From contig OZ038440.1 of the NCBI GenBank assembly GCA_964036275.1, forward strand, positions 2,542,001 to 2,606,000: a stretch of 64,000 bases of DNA. Reading direction: 5' to 3'. Below are positions 1 to 11,500 of this stretch, one piece after another (the first letter of the stretch is position 1; each line of letters starts with the position of its first letter). The DNA comes from Litoditis marina (Eukaryota > Nematoda > Chromadorea > Rhabditida > Rhabditidae). The notes under the pieces are model-generated. The model worked only from the letters and a program-made list of their open reading frames with translations, was not told where the DNA came from and searched no databases. Both the position numbers and the translations under genes were made by a program.

Positions 1-943
1 AGCTGTTTCAAGTGACATCATACACCTGGTCGCCAAGATGTACGAAAATTCAAAGTCGTACTTCAAAGTGAACCAAGAAGAAGTCGAGGTCAAAATCAGC
101 AAGGGCGTGCGCCAGGGATGCACTCTATCTCCCATGCTGTTCAGCCTGGTAATCGACAAGGTTATCAACACTGCCGATTTGCAAGACGGAATCCAAATAA
201 ATGGCGAGAAATTGGCGTGGCTCGGATATGCTGATGACATTGTTCTGATTTCCGCGACAAAAACCGGCTCCGAAAGAATGCTGAAGAAAGTCATCGAAGA
301 AAGTGAAAAAGCCGGTCTGCAATTCAATTTCACAAAGACGAAATACATGGCCAACACCGGTGTCACCAGAGAGATCCGTATACTAGGACAAACAATCGAG
401 AGTTGATACTTTCAATCATCTGGGCTGCCGAATTTCCACTCCAATCGACTACAGAGCCATGGTGAACAAGAACATATCCTCAGCTTGGAACGCTTTCACG
501 AAGTACAAAACGTTCTTTGGCAGTCGTGCAGCAACCATCAAACAAAAGTCGAAGTTGTACAACATGGTGGTACTCCCCCATATGTTGTACGCGTCAGAAG
601 TTTAGATCCTTGATGAACACAGCAGAGGTCGACTGTCCGTAGAAACAAGAAAGATGATGAGAAGAAGTTTGGGAATTTCTCTTCAACACCGATGGACAAA
701 TGAGAGGCTACACAGAGTGAGCCAATTCCGGAATGTGATCGATGAAGTCAAACGAAGAAAATGGAAATTTGCCCCCGAAATCGGTCCACAACGGTGCTTC
801 ACTGCTTCCCCTACAACCAAACGCGCCGAGTTGGACGCCCAAAAACAAGATGGCACGATGACTTCAGAAATATCCTGGGAAGCACTTGGATCCGCGAAGC
901 CCGGGCTCTGACAGATGTTTGGAAATTAGCCTTTCCCCGTTGA
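1..943 (+). pseudogene. RTE-type non-LTR retrotransposon, 3' remnant
   Basis: This is the decayed 3' part of a LINE reverse transcriptase; its 5' part lies outside the window. The open stretch 38-403 encodes the RT palm, with the GVRQGCTLSP motif at about residues 24-33 and the catalytic YADD box at about residues 65-68 (LGYADDIVLI). Both are typical of RTE-like elements. The frame breaks near position 400, where the next part begins TFNHLGCRIS. There is an in-frame stop at about 605, and another frame change near 790 leads into the usual C-terminal motif VGRPKTRWHDDF at about 820-860. With at least two frameshifts and a stop it cannot encode an active protein. The RT identification is firm; the clade (RTE rather than another APE-type LINE) is from pattern memory. 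Confidence 0.85.
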
Positions 944-2559
944 ATCCGTACGTGAAGCATGAAGCTGAGAGAACACCATGTGATACTATGTGTCAAATTA
1001 CATGAATGCGTTGAATGAATATTCTAAACACATCTATCACGTATTCCACTTAAAAGTGGTTTCTACAGACTCGGGCCGAAATTATATGAATAAAGTGAGA
1101 TATTGTGGTTTACAGTACCACGTTGAAACACTAATTAATGATAACGGGTGATGGATAATTGCCCTACTTAGTCAATATATATCATGTATTCTTCACAATT
1201 GATTGTAAAACATACCACTTTGATAAAAACTCCAATATTTCTAATTCCAAATGTTGAAATGGAAGAAAACATGTGGTACGAAAGCAATCTAGGAGTCTGG
1301 TCTCATTGAATCGTCTGCCGAACTCAGAAAATATATGGCGAACTTACCGAACGGTTCGAAACACACAATACATGACATTTTAGAAGACGAATGATGACCG
1401 CCGGCTTCGAGTAGGAAGTTAGTAAGAATGGTCTTTTTCGCAGTCGCTACGCTGGCATAGTGCGGGCTACGTGTACTTTACGAAAACGTTGCCCTTTCTG
1501 TCAAACAAATCAACTTATTACCACCAGATCTTACACAGCTCCAGCCATCTCAGATACGTTTCCATAGCTTACAGCAAACGCAATATTCTCATTTCGTGTT
1601 AAAACTGGTAAGAAGCAAAACAATCTGCCGAAGCTTGGGAGCACAAAAACCAGAGGTTCGTGGTAGCTTTGCTAACGATGTTTTGCGGTATGAAAGGAAC
1701 CCAATAATTGACACCAGAATTGAGGCAGTAGAAACCAAGCTCGAAATGTTTACAGGATAAAATAAGAGAGGAAATAATCAAAAACTGCTTCGCGACCGAA
1801 TCAGTCATCGCCATGTCCATTTGAGCCGAGCGAGAAACACTTGTCCTCTATGGTTGACCATAATAGACCATAATCGTGCAGAGCCGTTCATCGGAGACAA
1901 ATGGACTGAATTGTGTTTTCAAGTTTAATACCAGCAGAAATTTGGACTTCCAGAAAAAAACTCCCATCGCGCTCGGAACAAACTGCTCAGAAAAACGATG
2001 CAGATGCACGTACGACAAGCCAATCGTAATTCCTTGTCAGCGATATTTGTACTCAAATAAAAAAAAATTCAACAAGCCTTCGATTTTCTAACATTTGCCC
2101 TTTCCGAGTGATTAGCTGAAACCTATTTGAAAGCTGACCAATGGTTTTTTGAATAATGTATAATAAATAACTGTTTGATCTTTTGCTCGTTGTAGTTCGA
2201 TCTACACAAAGGTCGGTGGAAAAAAACGTATGTAAAATACCGAGAAAACACTGGGAAAACATCAGACCAGACATTCATGCATAGTTGTTAACGTCAGCAA
2301 CATTCACGCCAACTTGCTGTAATGTAATCATTTTGCCGATAAAAATACCCAAACAATCATATTAATGACTCATCCCTATTTCTTTACAGCAGAAATGTGG
2401 TTTCTATTACATTCATCGGCTTGTTTTCGTAAGGTAAGTATAGCAACAGCTCACTGACCGTTTGTCGTATTAGCAGTTTTTATGTTCGTAAATATTTTGC
2501 AAAACTTTGTATTTGTATTTGAAAAACATGATACATTTATTGAGGACTGTTGTATCAAA
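944..2559. other. intergenic, no gene recognised
   Basis: This is AT-rich sequence between the retrotransposon remnant and the 3' end of gene A. It holds only short open frames with no recognisable motifs, splice structure or paralogue in the window. On the minus strand an AATAAA polyadenylation signal lies at about 2536-2541, some 19 bases past the gene A stop, so the last few dozen bases are probably gene A 3' UTR. Confidence 0.5.
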
Positions 2560-5500
2560 TCATTCGTTCGAGGCAGCTGGTGGTGTATTGCAAACTCTTT
2601 TCGTTACCAGCTTCATGTGAGTACTGCTCAGCAACTGGAAGAAAATCTCTTAGACTATTTTTTAATGACACATGCATTCAAATTTAAAAAAATTCTCCAA
2701 CTTAGGTCAATAAACATACATACATGAACCAATTGATGAAGCTTGAGGTTGTGTGTGCACCGTGCACCCCCATTATTCGACAATCGCTCTATTCATCTAT
2801 TTTTTATTAGCTCCAGACGTAAAAAAAACTATTCACAACATTTTTCTACACCAATTCTTCGCAAAATTCCCAAGACTGTTTCATGTTTAAAGCCTTTGAT
2901 GATAATGCACTCTGGAAGCCTCGACCTCAATAGTACTGTTGGTTTTTCTATGAATGTAATGGAGTATTCAATTTGAGTTGAACCAAATGTTTTCAACAGA
3001 ATGCAAAACTAAAACTAGCCGAGATTGATTCATGGAATGCGAAGTAGTCAGTTTCTGGATTTTCCAACCATTCCACCACAAGTTCAGCTCCGAACCAAAT
3101 ATCCTCACCAATCCCCAACGCAATCAGGTAGGAACCATCGGATTTCAACTGGAGTGTATACCTTTTCATTTCAGTTCCGTTTTGTGAGATTACTAGCGAA
3201 GAATGTGGACCAATTAGCATCATTTTCGCTATTAAACTCACTACAACACGAGGTCTGCACAAACCAAAATAATGTGTATTGCATAACGAATTGTTTGGAT
3301 CCAACATGATTGTGATCATACAAATATGTATAGTTCGTTTCACCCATCGATTGATACAGGAAGTTTCCACCAGTAGTGTTTTCGGAAATTCTCCAACAGG
3401 GACCAGCTTCATCAAAGTTGTTGCTGGGTATCGTACTCAGCTGTGTTAGGTGGCGCGGCGCCCACAAGCAGCCGGCCATTTAAACATGACGTTCAAAACT
3501 GAAACAGTCATGTCCAAAAAATTTTTCTGGCCGTTTTTCGGAGCCAAATTTATTACATAGAAAGCTGTTCCAACAATTCCTCTATAATCTGATAACCTTC
3601 CGAGCAAAAACTGTGCGAACATTGCAAAATACCCACTTTTTGAATTTGTATTTGTAATGAAAAGCCTGACAAGCTGCCAGATCAGTCGCCTGCAATATAG
3701 GGTGTGCTCGGGCCAGCATGCCTGACTACTATCGATGTCGATGGTTGAAACGAACTATACTGCATATAATGATTCACGATGTGTAAAATGACCACTTTGT
3801 CTGATTATCTATTACCTGTTCAGCGGCATCATCAGTCATGGCGATACACTCGTCCATATCATAGGGTTCGATGTTGGGAATACCATCCGTGATCAAAACC
3901 ACTACCTTCTTGTCACTCGTCTCGTTCTGAAAACTTATTGTCTTCCAATTCTCTTAGTTCGAAACCCAAACCCAGTTCCAATCAATTAAGTTAACAATAT
4001 TGTCTTTGTTCTGAATAGCTTTATTTAAATGGCTGAGTCTCATTGGAATGGTGGTTTCTAAATATTCAGATCCGACTACACATCAGGATTTATCAAGAGC
4101 TCAGCATCCAACTCATTTTGGACCCTGAAATTCGGGTGTACTGCCAGTAGAAAGGCCTTTTTGCGAGTCGAGCTCAACTGTGTACCTCTTGTATGACTCC
4201 CGTCAAATTTTTTGTGTATGAGCAGCTCAGGAGTTACCAGATGACAAGTTTACCTCCATCATCTCCCTTGCTTTATCTAAGGCGGCAGCAGTGTTGGTAA
4301 GACCCCAGTCATGTTCAGAGGGAATTCCCTCTTTGAATTCAGCTTCGGTCCATCCGTTTTTCAACCAATCAGCGGCAGTAACAATTCCCGAGAATTTCAC
4401 AAATCCAACACGACTTGACTTCGGAATCATGGAGGCGGCTGTTTTCAAAAAGTCAATCACCTGTAATACGACATTTTCTGCGAGAAACAAACCAGATAAA
4501 AAAAAGATTGTGGGACACACTATTATACTATAAGCAATATATGTACGTTTAAAAATCAACCATTCAGTGATCTGATGTTTTCCGTTTGATCAGAGATTAT
4601 TAGAGACAGAGATCAGAGATTGAGATTGATCAGAGAAAGATTGATCAGAGATAGAGATTGATCAGAGATAGAGATTGATCAGAGAGAGATTGATCAGAGA
4701 TCAGAGAGATTGATCAGAGGTGTATTTGGATTAACTTTATTCTTCCCAAACAGATGGGATATTTGGCTTGAATAATTTTTTTCGAATTTGAGGATATCCA
4801 TTGTCTTTAACTGCAGAAAAGCGACCGACACGTTTGGTTCTATATGAAACAACACTCTTTCTTTCCACACAAAGTTGATCAAAAGTGTTTTGAAGATGTA
4901 AAATGCAATCCTCATACGATTCGCAATGGTTAAATTTCAAGTTTAATCCAGAAATATTCTTCTATGTGTCTAAACTTCTTATTATTCAAGTAATCTATTG
5001 TATCTAGAAGATAATTCGTTGAAAAAATATTATCATCACTCACATAAGACCAGTCATCATCCATTGATCCTGAAGAATCTACGACAAAAATCACAGAAAG
5101 AGTCTCTGTTACGTTTTTGCATGGCTCGTCCGGAACACATAGTTGGCCCTGCATCAAAACAACACATCGAAAACAAATCTACGGTGACGGCGAACGCTGA
5201 CAAAACCTAGCTTGTACCCTGTATTCATACAAGCTCACAAACTCTGTTCCACACGTTCACTTCACTGATCCAGTAAAATGAGTTTTTCTGGTATATTATG
5301 TACCGCCGTTTCCAGCGTATTTCAAAACCCACGCTGGTTCAAACCCTCTCTCCCTTAACTATTCTTTCACACTGCGACTATGTTGAACTAGAGCTTTCTG
5401 GTCGTACAAGCAGACCACTTGGCACTCGGAAACACATAATTGTAAAATAGTTGTGGTTATAGACTTGGGATTGTTAATCGAGATAAATTTTGAGTTTTTG

Positions 5501-8500
5501 AAGATTGGAAATTATCGAACTTTCGAATTTTAAGGATTTTTGAGTTATCGTGTTTTCGAGTTTTACAGAAAGAGTTTTCGAGTTAAGAATCAAGTTTTAA
5601 GATTTTGAGTTCAAAATTTCGAGTTGGTCTCACTCGTTCATAGCTCTCTTTCCCTGGGAAATCTGTGTCTAGAATGTCGGTGTTGCCTGGTTTGCACTCG
5701 CAGCCGCAGCCTCCCTCGGTTTCAACCGCATCCGGGGGACACAGAGGTTTGGCGTCTTCTGCAGAACCACACACGTTCAAGTAATGCATGTACAAACAAA
5801 TGTGTTTGTTAATTTGTTTTGTGCGTCACGGTGTTGTATCCCTACATTGTTCCAATTGACGCTTTAGTTCAAATCTGCCAGGATTCTAAATGCTTTCGCG
5901 ACGGACAACAACAAGGGACGCGTCGCGCTTTGCGAGAAATAGTGTGCGGAAGCAAAAGAGCTCACCTCGCACGCAAATTTCGAATATTTGTTTTTAATAT
6001 ACAGTGATATTTCATGGGTCGCGGTCGCTGAAACAGGCCAAATTTTATTGTACTAAATTGAACGCCCTCAACACACCGGGAAGTGTCAAACTTTATCAAC
6101 AACGGAACACAAAAATGTGTTATACCTATATCTATTTTGTCTGTGTTTCTTTTCGTGTCAAACACGAGCGAATCTGGTTTGTTGATTGTTTGTTGGTGTA
6201 TTAGTTGAACATTGCATTCTAGTATCTTTTCAACAGAACCAATAATCGTACCCACCTGGTTTTCTTTTGCAAATGAATCGTGTCGTGTTGAAATAACATC
6301 TAGCGTCGTTAACGATCGCGGTCTTACCATTATAGCCGACGCTGTCACCGTTTTGTAGTACATCAGAAACCAACTCAAAGAAAAATACGATAATTAAAAT
6401 ATGACACCCAGACAGATTTGCATCAGGTTTTTCGTCTGAAGATACGATCCATTTTCTGGTTTCGGAATCTTTCCAATTCATTTTAAAGTTCATGTGACCG
6501 TATCCACGAAAACCATGAATGACCAAAAGTCCAAAAACTTACGTGTTTTCAAATCGATCTATCAAGTTATTGTCTCTTACACCCCGTCGAGATGTAAGAG
6601 CAGATAAATAGCGTACGTTTGAAGAGACGCAGGATGGGATGAAGGTGGCGGGATCTTCTAGCATGTGTACTCAGCTCTTTGGCACGGCCTGAGCAACGCA
6701 GCGTAAACTTACAATTCCACAATTTTCAATGCCCTTGTAATTATTAGGTTGGTCAGGAGCCCATTTGTAGCCATTTCCAGTACTTCCGTCAGTCCAGATC
6801 CACTGCTTTGATTCGGTTTTCACTAGGCCAATCCAGGGCTGCGCGGAATATGGGAATCTACCGTCCAGCTTAGACAGCTCTATAACGAAAGTTCTTGATA
6901 ATTTAAAGGAAATTCATGAGAAGTAATGATACCACAAATAGTCACCGTTACCTGAATTTCAAATCGAGTTCATCTCAAAATGAGCACCACATGCATTATT
7001 TGTTGTAACTAATCATTGTGAACAATGCCGTCTATGGGTTAATCCGGTGGCACTACTCATTGAATAAGCAAACCACGAGTACAGCATTTTATGAACTGTT
7101 GATAGCAAGCAGACCACATGTGATTAATTGCCGCATTACCTGTCTTCCTGAACATAACCCATGTAAACATGGAAAGAGACCAAATATTCGTTGTAGTTTA
7201 ACTTCAAAAAAAATGTCCTGGTTTGCCCGAATTATGAGTTTGAATCGAGGTAACAAACTACAAACCCAAGAAAGAGTGAAATACATCCCAAAAACTGTTA
7301 TGGAAAAGCAAAGCCTATAGTTTCACCATGCACAAATGTATTTTCCTCTGGAGTGTTGATGGAAGCGAGATGTCCTCCCAATTTCACACATCTAGCCTCA
7401 GCTTCAGAGTGCATTCTCGGTTTGCACATGAAATGCTGGAAATAAAATGATAACCAAATAAGTTGAAAGAACTGGGTTCAGAGCGTTTAACACAGAGTTA
7501 GAAGACCTGGAACGTTCGGAGGACGTAAACAGTATTGTATAATTAATTCTGTGAGAAGTTTGTGATTTTAACTTTTCTCCCAGGGCTTTTGGCTTTTATA
7601 GCTTTCTTTCAAAGGAAGATAGTGGGTTGGAATACCTTATAGCAGAATCCGAGTTCCTCAGTTCCACGCCATTTTCCGCAGTCGAAATGAGCTGCAATGA
7701 GAGTGACTGGAAAACCGCGAAAAAGGAGAAAATCTAAGTTCTCAACTTTTTGTTTAGCACAAGTTCAAGAAATTTCCTTAAGAAAGAGAGGTGGAACAAA
7801 CTCTGAACATATTGTCTGTGCAAATTGTGAGTGCAATTCTATACACTGTTCTTCAGCATCGGTCGAAGTTATTTAGTTACTTGGTTTGTCACACATATAG
7901 AAGAAGTCAAGTTAGGGCACGACCATTGTAAACCACTTCATTCTGAGGATGTATAACGTTCTGCAGTCGTCACAGCCAGAAAACTATGATGTTTAACTGA
8001 AGTTTAATTAGTAAAAATTGTTCCAGTTTCTAGCTGTACAATGTAGTAATTGGTTATTAAGAACAATAAATTATAAGAAAAACTAGAAGATTGAAATTAT
8101 TATACAAAACCATGTTGCTTGTATAAACAAGCTAAATTACCTGTTAATATCGGACTACTCCAATAGTTTATAAAGGAAAAAAGTCCAAAGGAAAGAGAAA
8201 TGAAGTGGGAAAGTGAGAGATATCTTTATTTGCACTGTGCAAATTCCTAGATTGCCCATTACAAACATTAGTTACCTTGACATTTCGGGCAATTACCGAT
8301 CCATATGTCAAACAGGATGCCCTCATCAGTAGGTGACCTGTTTTAGTTAACCTAGTGAGATTATTTTAAGAAATTTATTTAGAAGATGGATACAAGAGTC
8401 CATTTACACAAGAGATAATGATGACCAGTAAGTCAGCTGAGTGCAAGAAGGGGGTCAGAGAATAGACAGACAATTATTGATCGAACTGTGCGCCGGATCA

Positions 8501-11500
8501 AAAGTTCACGTAACTGTATCTAGTATTCTAGTAAACAATTGCAAATCAATTGCGTACTTACTTGTGATAAATGGTTTATCAGCAATTACTTTATAGAAGC
8601 GTCTAAGAATCAAAATTTTAGGCCAGCCATTTTTAAAATAAAAAACCGCAAGTTGTTTTGCTCTTACAAAGAAATCCTCATGATCCGAACAAGCACGTGT
8701 TATTCGTATGATTTCACCACTTATTGTATTCAAACCAATTCTACTATCGATATTCGAAAAGTAGTTTGAATATCTTTTAACGTCAAACTTAAAGAGATCT
8801 GTTTTATTAAATAAAGATAGTCTAATCTGGGGAATTGTCAGAGTAATATCCAAATCTAGAAATTCGCAATTTGTTTCCAAATCAGCTGTTGCTTCTAAAC
8901 TCAATGAAGAGTCATAGATTTGAGCTAAATCTGCTTTGAAATTATCGGATACATCGGAAATATGTAACAGATCATCGATATATCTGTATGTATAGTTGTA
9001 CTTTCGTGCGAAAAGTTGACCTCGTGTTTCTAAAACAGATTTAATGAATTTGTACTCCATGTAGCGGGAGTTAGGTCGGCTATGTGTGGTGAGCAAGAAC
9101 TAGTTATGATCACGTGAAGAGCACGAGTAGTTGCAGCCAAAAACAAGTTAGTGTCACGTTCAGTTGACGTAGTCATAACAACATCTATGTTTGTCAGATT
9201 TCCATTCTCAACAGCATAGTTAGAAAAAGTGAAAGAAAACGATGTGGAACTCACGTGTTGAATTTGTTCTATTCTATTCAAATTCAGCTGGTCTGCGATG
9301 CTATCATTTAGAAGCATTTGAGCAGTGCAGAACTTTCACATATCAAGAATACGACTGTTTTATGGTTCCGTCCTACTACGATGATGCAATAAATGCACCG
9401 TATTCTGTGAATTATCGCGACATTTCTAGCGTGTATACATTATGTCTCCCGCAAAACATCCCAAAAATCATGAACAACTATTCTTATCACACAAGAATAT
9501 CTGAAAATTTATATTCTTCTCATGAGTTTTGTTCAGTCATCTTGAAACGAATGATAGTAATCGACTAAACCGTGCGAAACTTGTTTTTGTTACGATAACA
9601 ACTATGACTTGTCCTAATCAGTACCATTCAAATAAATCAGTAATGTGAATCAGAAACTTCATTAGTCATATCAAGCACCATTAGTCCATTATCCAGTGCC
9701 AGCCCCCCCCCCTTACCGTAACTCAATTCCCTTGAGTCCTTGAGTGCCACTAGGATCTTCGTACTTTTTAGTCGGCGGCCGATACATAGATCATAGTATG
9801 ATCATTGATTGTGTGCGATACATAAACAAGATTGATAACCATAGTTTGCTCAACATATCTGTTGCAGAGAAAAAGTATGAAAAAGGTTCAAAGAACACTG
9901 TTTGTTGTTTTCTCAAACAAGATTATATACTAACTATCCTAAGAACATATGTGGAAATCCGATGGACTTCATGATGTTGAAAAAATATCAACCAATCGCA
10001 CCTGTGGTTGTTTTTGTTTTTTCGGTTGTGGGAGCGAAATTTGTTGGTGCTGAAGCTGATGTTGTTATTGTTGTTATAGTTGAGTATTCTGATGATTCTC
10101 CTGAGGAATCTCCTGATGATTCTTCTACGCAGTCTCCTGATGATTCTGCTGGAGCGTCACCTGATGACTCTCCTGATGACTCTACCAAGGAGTCTTCTGT
10201 TAATTCTCCTGAGGATTCTCCTGAAGAGTTTCCTGATGGTTCTTCTACGCAGTCTCCTGATGATTCTGCTGGAGCGTCACCTGATGACTCTCCTGATGAC
10301 TCTACCAAGGAGTCTTCTGTTAATTCTCCTGAGGATTCTCCTGAAGAGTTTCCTGATGGTTCTTCTACGCAGTCTCCTGATGATTCTGCTGGAGCGTCAC
10401 CTGATGACTCTCCTGATGACTCTACCAAGGAGTCTTCTGTTAATTCTCCTGAGGATTCTCCTGAAGAGTTTCCTGATGATTCTTCTACGCAGTCTCCTGA
10501 TGATTCTGCTGGAGCGTCACCTGATGACTCTCCTGATGACTCCACCAAGGAGTCTTCTGTTAATTCTCCTGAGGATTCTCCCGAAGAGTTTCCTGATGAT
10601 TCTTCTACGCAGTCTCCTGATGATTCTGCCGGGGCGTCACCTGATGATTCTCCTGATAATCCTTCTAGGGCATTATCTAATATTTTTTCTGATATTTTTG
10701 CTGAAGAGTGTCCTGATGATTTTATCAGGGAGTCTTCTGGTATATCTCCTGATGATGCTCCTGAAGAGTCCTGCTCGTTCGAGGCAGCTGGTGGTGTATC
10801 GCAAACTTTCTTCGTAACCAGCTTCATGTGAGTACTGCTCAGCAACTGAAAGAAAACCATTCAGACTATGTTTGAATAATACTACCACTGAAATAAAGAC
10901 TTTTCTATAATTGAAAGTCAATCAAATTGCTTCAATAAACCAATTGATGGAGTGGAGCTTGAGATTATATATATGCACCATCATCCGGCAATCGCTCTAT
11001 TTTTCTATTCTAAGCTTCAGACGTATAACAAATTCATAACATTCTTCCACACCAATTTTTGCAAAATTCCCAAGAGTTGTATAACGTTTGAAGCCTCTGA
11101 TAATGCACTCTGGAAGCGTTGACCTCAATAGTACTGTTCAAAACAATGATTTTTTTGTTATGAATATAATGAAATATTCAATTTGAAGTCGAACCAAATG
11201 TTATAGAATTCAGAGCTAAAACTAGCCAAGATTGATTCATGGAACGCGAAGTAGTCAGTTTCCGGATTTTCCAACCAGTCCATGATATCATCATATTCGT
11301 ACCGAAGGTCCGTACCAATCCCCACCAGAAGTAGTGAGGAACCATCGGTTTTCAACTGAAGTGTGACAATTTTCATGAACTCATGTTTGGTATTTCATTC
11401 TCTCTATGATAACATGCGGAGAATGTTGACGAACTAGCATCACTTTTGCTATTGAACTTACTACAACACAAATTCTGCATAATCAAAATAATGTGCCATA

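Larger units (their letters stand above)
2560..7691 (-). other. Gene A second CTLD-Cys-VWA module
   Basis: This is the downstream copy of the module. CTLD exons 7691-7636, 7435-7327, 6879-6713 and 6373-6256 (56, 109, 167, 118 nt) are followed by the Cys-rich exon 5758-5634 (125 nt). VWA exons are 5148-5044, 4460-4254, 3926-3816 and 3148-3020 (105, 207, 111, 129 nt), then a short terminal exon. MIDAS residues are visible in VDSSGSM, GLTNTAAAL and LITDGIP. The CTLD keeps QPNN in place of QPDN. The terminal exon 2634-2560 ends right after the PPAASNE sequence, exactly where the upstream copy runs on into the Ser-Gly repeats. Confidence 0.75.

Noticed and set aside
10090..10665. CRISPR-like array
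   Set aside because: The repeat is continuous, in frame and coding, without unique spacers, in a eukaryotic gene.
9902..10831. Long plus-strand open frames (309 and 245 codons) rich in SPDDSP or LLMILL
   Set aside because: They are antisense shadows of the 120-bp Ser-Gly repeat; the minus frame links in phase to a conserved exon and the plus frames link to nothing.
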